Of a DNA stretch of 64,000 nt, positions 60,150 through 64,000 are shown one piece after another. The position numbers and the translations under genes were made by a program. How positions within the stretch are numbered: the first letter of the stretch is position 1; every line of letters begins with the position of its first letter. Origin of the DNA: Parasponia andersonii (Eukaryota > Streptophyta > Magnoliopsida > Rosales > Cannabaceae); NCBI GenBank assembly GCA_002914805.1, contig JXTB01000123.1, forward strand, positions 276,307-340,306, in the 5' to 3' direction. Below the pieces are notes generated by a model. It was not told the origin of the DNA. It saw only the letters and a program-made list of their open reading frames with translations, and did no database searches.

Positions 60150-60860
60150 TTTGATTATAGTAGTACTGATGATTAGTAGTACTTTGGCGGTTTGAGAGTT
60201 GAGGAAGCTGAGAAACAAGAAGAAGAAAAAAAAAATAGGGGGTAGCAGTAGTGTCTCAGAAAAAGAGAGAGGGCCGGGGTCATGGTAGTACTATTAATTA
60301 GTAAAATATGCGGTGTTGTTTTTAAACTGAACTTTTTGAATACTGCTTAAACAAGTCTTCATGAGCTTGGAAGTGAACAGAGAAGTGGGAACGAGAATAA
60401 GATAGGAGGTCATTTTTAATTAGTTTGGTAATATATGTCCCTACCATATAGCGTTGCAACACACTACAGGGTCAGCTATTATGCATATATAACGTACATT
60501 ACTATGGCCTTCTTTCGTACCGGACATACATATATTTAATCTTACTGCTGTGAGACTCGTATATATAGCAACGTTCAAATATTTTAATTAATACTTTTAA
60601 GATTCAATAACATTAAAGAGAGGATATTATGTCCTACACATATGTATGCATGAATCACATTTTCCCACCGTTATTCACTAAAGATCAATCTAAGCAAATG
60701 TATGAGAAAATCCATAAAAGTTGTACTTTTAAAGTGTGTACGTGCTAGAGATTAACTATGAATCAACGGCAAGTTCAAAACATATTACAATAGCAAAATA
60801 CATAACAGATATTGTTCTGGTACTGTATTAGAATATAGTTCTTCAAAATTAATGGTCCGG

Positions 60861-61004
60861 GATGACCAATTTGAATAAGTGTATTTAAATAAAAATTATA
60901 AAATAAATTATAATTAAAATAAGAGACATTTGGATGACCAATTTGAATAAGTGTATTTAAATAAAAATTATAAAATAAATTATAATTAAAATAAGAGATA
61001 TTTG
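60861..61004. repeat. 72-bp tandem duplication
   Basis: GATGACCAATTTGAATAAGT begins at 60861 and 60933; the two copies are almost identical through AAAATAAGAGA. Confidence 0.9.
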
Positions 61005-61750
61005 AATGGATAAATAATAAAATGAAATATAATTAGAATGAGAATATTATTAGAATGGACTTATTCAAAAATATCCCATCTTTTTTATTCTCATACGAGA
61101 AATAAAAAATTTATTTTAATAATTAATGTGATTGATAAATTATTTAAATAAAAAAATTAAAATTGTTGAAAAATTCTTATTAAAATGAATTTTTTATTGC
61201 AATAGAATAGAATCGATAAAGCAAATAGGCCTAATATTGTACGGAAAGTAAGCGTATATAATACTTGTGTGGTTAAAATCATTTCTTAACCGATGACCAA
61301 TTAGTATGAACGTACACGTACTAAATGTCCCTCCTGATCGTCATCATTAGCATATATAACCATAGAATTACAAAATGTGAAATTAATCCAGGTGGCGGAT
61401 GTCAAAAACAGAGAGCATTTGGTGCTGTTTATGTAGATATGGACAATGGGGACATGCATGCATGTATAATTAGATTGATATATATATATATATATATATA
61501 TGTAACATATATAATCTGTGTGTGGAGGAGAGTGAAAGTTGGGAATTGAAGGCGGTGAATCCAAATAATAATATCAGGGCAAGAATTGTGGCTTGGGATC
61601 AACCATCGTATCTCTTAATAATGGGCTGTCGCCGTGTCGGCTACTCCGTTGAAGCACTACGTACTTCTCCCTTTAGACCGCCTTTAATTTAAGTCTGTTT
61701 TATACTAAATAGTAAATATACACATGTGCTTATGCAATATGCACCAACTA

Positions 61751-61990
61751 TTATGAAACTTTATCGTTAGATACGGGGATCGTCTGAGCAAACTGCTGAA
61801 ACGACTGCGCGTCGGGATTTGAAGCTTGGACTCCACTGGATGGCCCTTTTTGCTCCCTCAACTCTACGCACATACACTTCTCTCCTCGATGACCAGCTGT
61901 CTCACCACCCACGTCATCGCCACGCGCGCCCTTTCGCAGGCACTTGTAATCATCTAAACTGTCCAACTTTTGTTGACGGTATCTGACCAT
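61751..61990 (-). CDS. Unrecognised 79-codon open frame in a GC-richer island
   Basis: Reads MVRYRQQKLDSLDDYKCL at the start and SFQQFAQTIPVSNDKVS at the end. Base composition is clearly richer in GC than the flanks and the peptide is not low-complexity, which is why it is listed. I recognise no domain. It may be an exon or remnant of a gene, or chance. Confidence 0.2.
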   Translation of the reverse strand: MVRYRQQKLDSLDDYKCLRKGARGDDVGGETAGHRGEKCMCVELREQKGPSSGVQASNPDAQSFQQFAQTIPVSNDKVS

Positions 61991-62639
61991 GTATCTGTAT
62001 TCTGACTCGGAAAAAATATACGATCGATCAACAACGTTTGTTAATTGCCATCTTTGTTGATAAGGTTTTTCTTTCTGAAACTAATTATTGATAAGGTATT
62101 TAATATTGCTATTGCCTTGCCTGCTAGAAGAGATAAATGGAAAAAAATTACTTTTGTTTTTTAAATAAAATAAAATTTAACTAAAGATTTCTATTTATTT
62201 ATTACGAATTTAAAAAAAATATTTATTATTATACAATCGAAAAAAATTGCTCTTATTTCTTAATTACAAATAGAGAGAATATAATAATATAATATTAACA
62301 TTATATTTCATTATTTTCTAACAAAAACCCCGATATTCAAAAAAAATATGAAAATATCCTAATAAATTTAATATTTTATTATAAAAAGTTTTGTAACTTG
62401 AATACTTTCCATCTTCTCATATAAGATAAATTCAAAAAATTAATTAAAAAATAATAAAATTACTCTTAATGGATAATAGATTTTTGTTTATATTACATTT
62501 TTACTTTGTATTCGAATATTTAAATAGTTGTTTGGAAACTATTTATTAGATCATTTGAAAAATGAAATAATTTTTAGGAACATTTATACAAATAATTTTG
62601 TCATTTCTCATCAATTTTTCTAATTTTGATGACATGAGA

Positions 62640-64000
62640 TGTCACGACCCAAACCTCTGGACAATGGCAAAAGGAGAATTTCGCTAGAATTGGAAATTCC
62701 CTAATTTATAAAGAAAAGTTTTAAGAGTTTTGAATTTTTAAAATAACACGATAAGCAAAAATATTTGGAATTCCAACCAGTGAACCTATCCCACAGTTCA
62801 TAATCACCAATAAACATAGACTGAATAATTTAGAAAAAACCAAATTCACATAGTTAAACAAGCATCATCATTCACACCTTAACATCAAGCTAGTATGGCA
62901 TATATAGTTTACAGACATATTCAAAATATTATAATTCATTTATTTAACAAGACTTAAACACAAGTCTTAAATCCACACTCCTAGTAAACCAAATCACGAA
63001 CTACAAATAAAAGATAGCTTGTTATTCTGCTTGTTGGTCGTTAATGTCACATTGGAAACCACCTGTAGAGAAAGTAGGGGGTGAGCATAAAATGCCCAGT
63101 AGGTTACCCAATTACTCTTTTTGGGAAGATTCTCAAAACATCTGCATGGTTAGTAGTACTGAAAAGTATTTTTATAAATATTAAGTGTTCAAAATATAAG
63201 TAGAAAACCAAGCTAAAACCCAAACTAGATATCTAGGTCAAAACATATAAAAAATCATAATAAAATAAGTAAAATGCACATCACATGAATCAACATCTCA
63301 CATCAGCTCTCATCATCTCATCACGACTAGAGCAATTTATACCACTTGTATTGAGTGCTCCCTACCTGACATCTATCTCTAGAAACCGAAGGGATACCCA
63401 TGTGTCTAATCCTACTTAGCCATGGGGGCATTGAATGCTTACACCTATCGAGTGAAGATATTCAAAAAATAAACCTCGCACAGGTTTACAGGCTCTCACC
63501 GAAGGCGAGTGTACTAATCCGCCTACTACAATATCGTGATGCCTAAGATGACTCATGCATGATCATATGAAATATTCAATATGTGGGGTTTCAAACAACC
63601 ATGCAGTAGTTTAACATTCTAGACCTGTTCTGATTTTTAAATAGAAATCCATTTTGTACTTAAAAATCCAAAAGTACAATTCATATGGTTTAACCAAATC
63701 CCAAGTTTAAAACTTGTATAAATTCATATGTAAAATATCCAGAGTAGTCCATAATATTTCGCAAGATCACAATTTATTCAAATAATTTAATTTAATAAAA
63801 TCACAAAATTCACTTTTCACAATAAATTCTAATTTTAATGAAAAATAATAGAAAATAAGGAAATTGAATCCCTTACATCAAAAAAGTAATTATGTTGAGC
63901 TAACAACGTAGAAAAGTCCTCTATTGATCAGTTGGTTGTTCAAACAGTCATTTTTGGATCCTAACACATTCACTCGAAAAAATTGAATATCCAAACAGGG
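62640..64000. repeat. Probable LTR-retrotransposon-type repeat, cut by the window end
   Basis: From TGTCACGACCCAAACC at 62640 the composition changes to a less AT-rich, non-coding sequence that runs to the end. TGTCACGACCC is a common start of plant gypsy LTRs and related repeats. Stretches such as GGTGAGCATAAAATGCCCAG and CTTAGCCATGGGGGCATTGA look like repeat sequence, but I see no coding domain or second LTR inside the window. Confidence 0.5.

Larger units (their letters stand above)
60300..62639. other. Upstream flank of the bHLH gene
   Basis: Contains the gene's 5' region, a 72-bp tandem duplication (60861-61004), (TA)n at 61478-61501 and a short GC-richer island (61600-61990) with an unrecognised open frame. 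The rest is AT-rich. Confidence 0.5.

Noticed and set aside
1..64000. tRNA, rRNA, CRISPR, bacterial operons or organelle DNA insertions
   Set aside because: Looked for and not seen; all recognisable features are plant nuclear genes and eukaryotic repeats. A proper tRNA or organelle search was not possible by eye.

Overview
The window is nuclear DNA from a flowering plant, very probably a eudicot. It is AT-rich, gene-poor and full of plant retroelements and MITEs. Only three host protein genes are supported. All are intron-containing and all lie on the minus strand: a beta-expansin (4460-6311), a P/U-type cyclin (26651-27451) and a PIF-family bHLH factor of the UNE10/PIF8 type (54909-60149). 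No species is assigned. Exon joins were worked out by hand from GT/AG sites and reading frame.

Layout. 1-4.4 kb: AT-rich intergenic DNA with dispersed repeats and an exact 84-bp tandem duplication. 4.4-6.4 kb: the expansin, with a MITE in intron 2 and a compound dinucleotide tract beside the exon 2 acceptor. 6.5-16 kb: intergenic, with a nested long-inverted-repeat MITE (8.76-9.25 kb) and a tandem array of about 107-bp units (9.6-10.4 kb). 16.07-21.34 kb: a full-length, inactivated Ty1/copia element of Tnt1/Tork type on the minus strand, whose LTRs differ in copy number of a 27-bp U3 repeat. 21.3-26.6 kb: intergenic with a 61-bp minisatellite and a foldback MITE. 26.65-27.45 kb: the cyclin. 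28.9-30.6 kb: a cluster of MITEs of the family also found in the expansin intron. 31.64-37.63 kb: a decayed Sirevirus-type copia element on the plus strand, lacking recognisable RT/RNase H but keeping several polypurine tracts. 42.7-43.25 kb: an RNase H-like fragment, probably the tail of a LINE-type element. 48.29-53.99 kb: a complete but inactivated Ty3/gypsy element on the minus strand with a perfect ATAAA target duplication. 54.9-60.15 kb: the bHLH gene. 62.64 kb to the end: an LTR-like repeat cut by the window edge.

The most notable observation is inside intron 4 of the UNE10/PIF8-type gene. A 173-nt segment (55625-55797, same strand) reads without a stop as one exon of phytoene synthase, flanked by a pyrimidine-rich AG acceptor and a GT donor. 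No other phytoene synthase exon was found nearby. If spliced in, it would shift the frame and stop translation within the bHLH domain. PIF proteins are known to repress phytoene synthase genes, so the pairing may be meaningful, but homopolymer A runs and a single N lie close by and a misassembly must be excluded first.

The host genes do not form a pathway or cluster: one acts in the cell wall, one in cell-cycle/phosphate-type cyclin-CDK control, one in light-regulated transcription.
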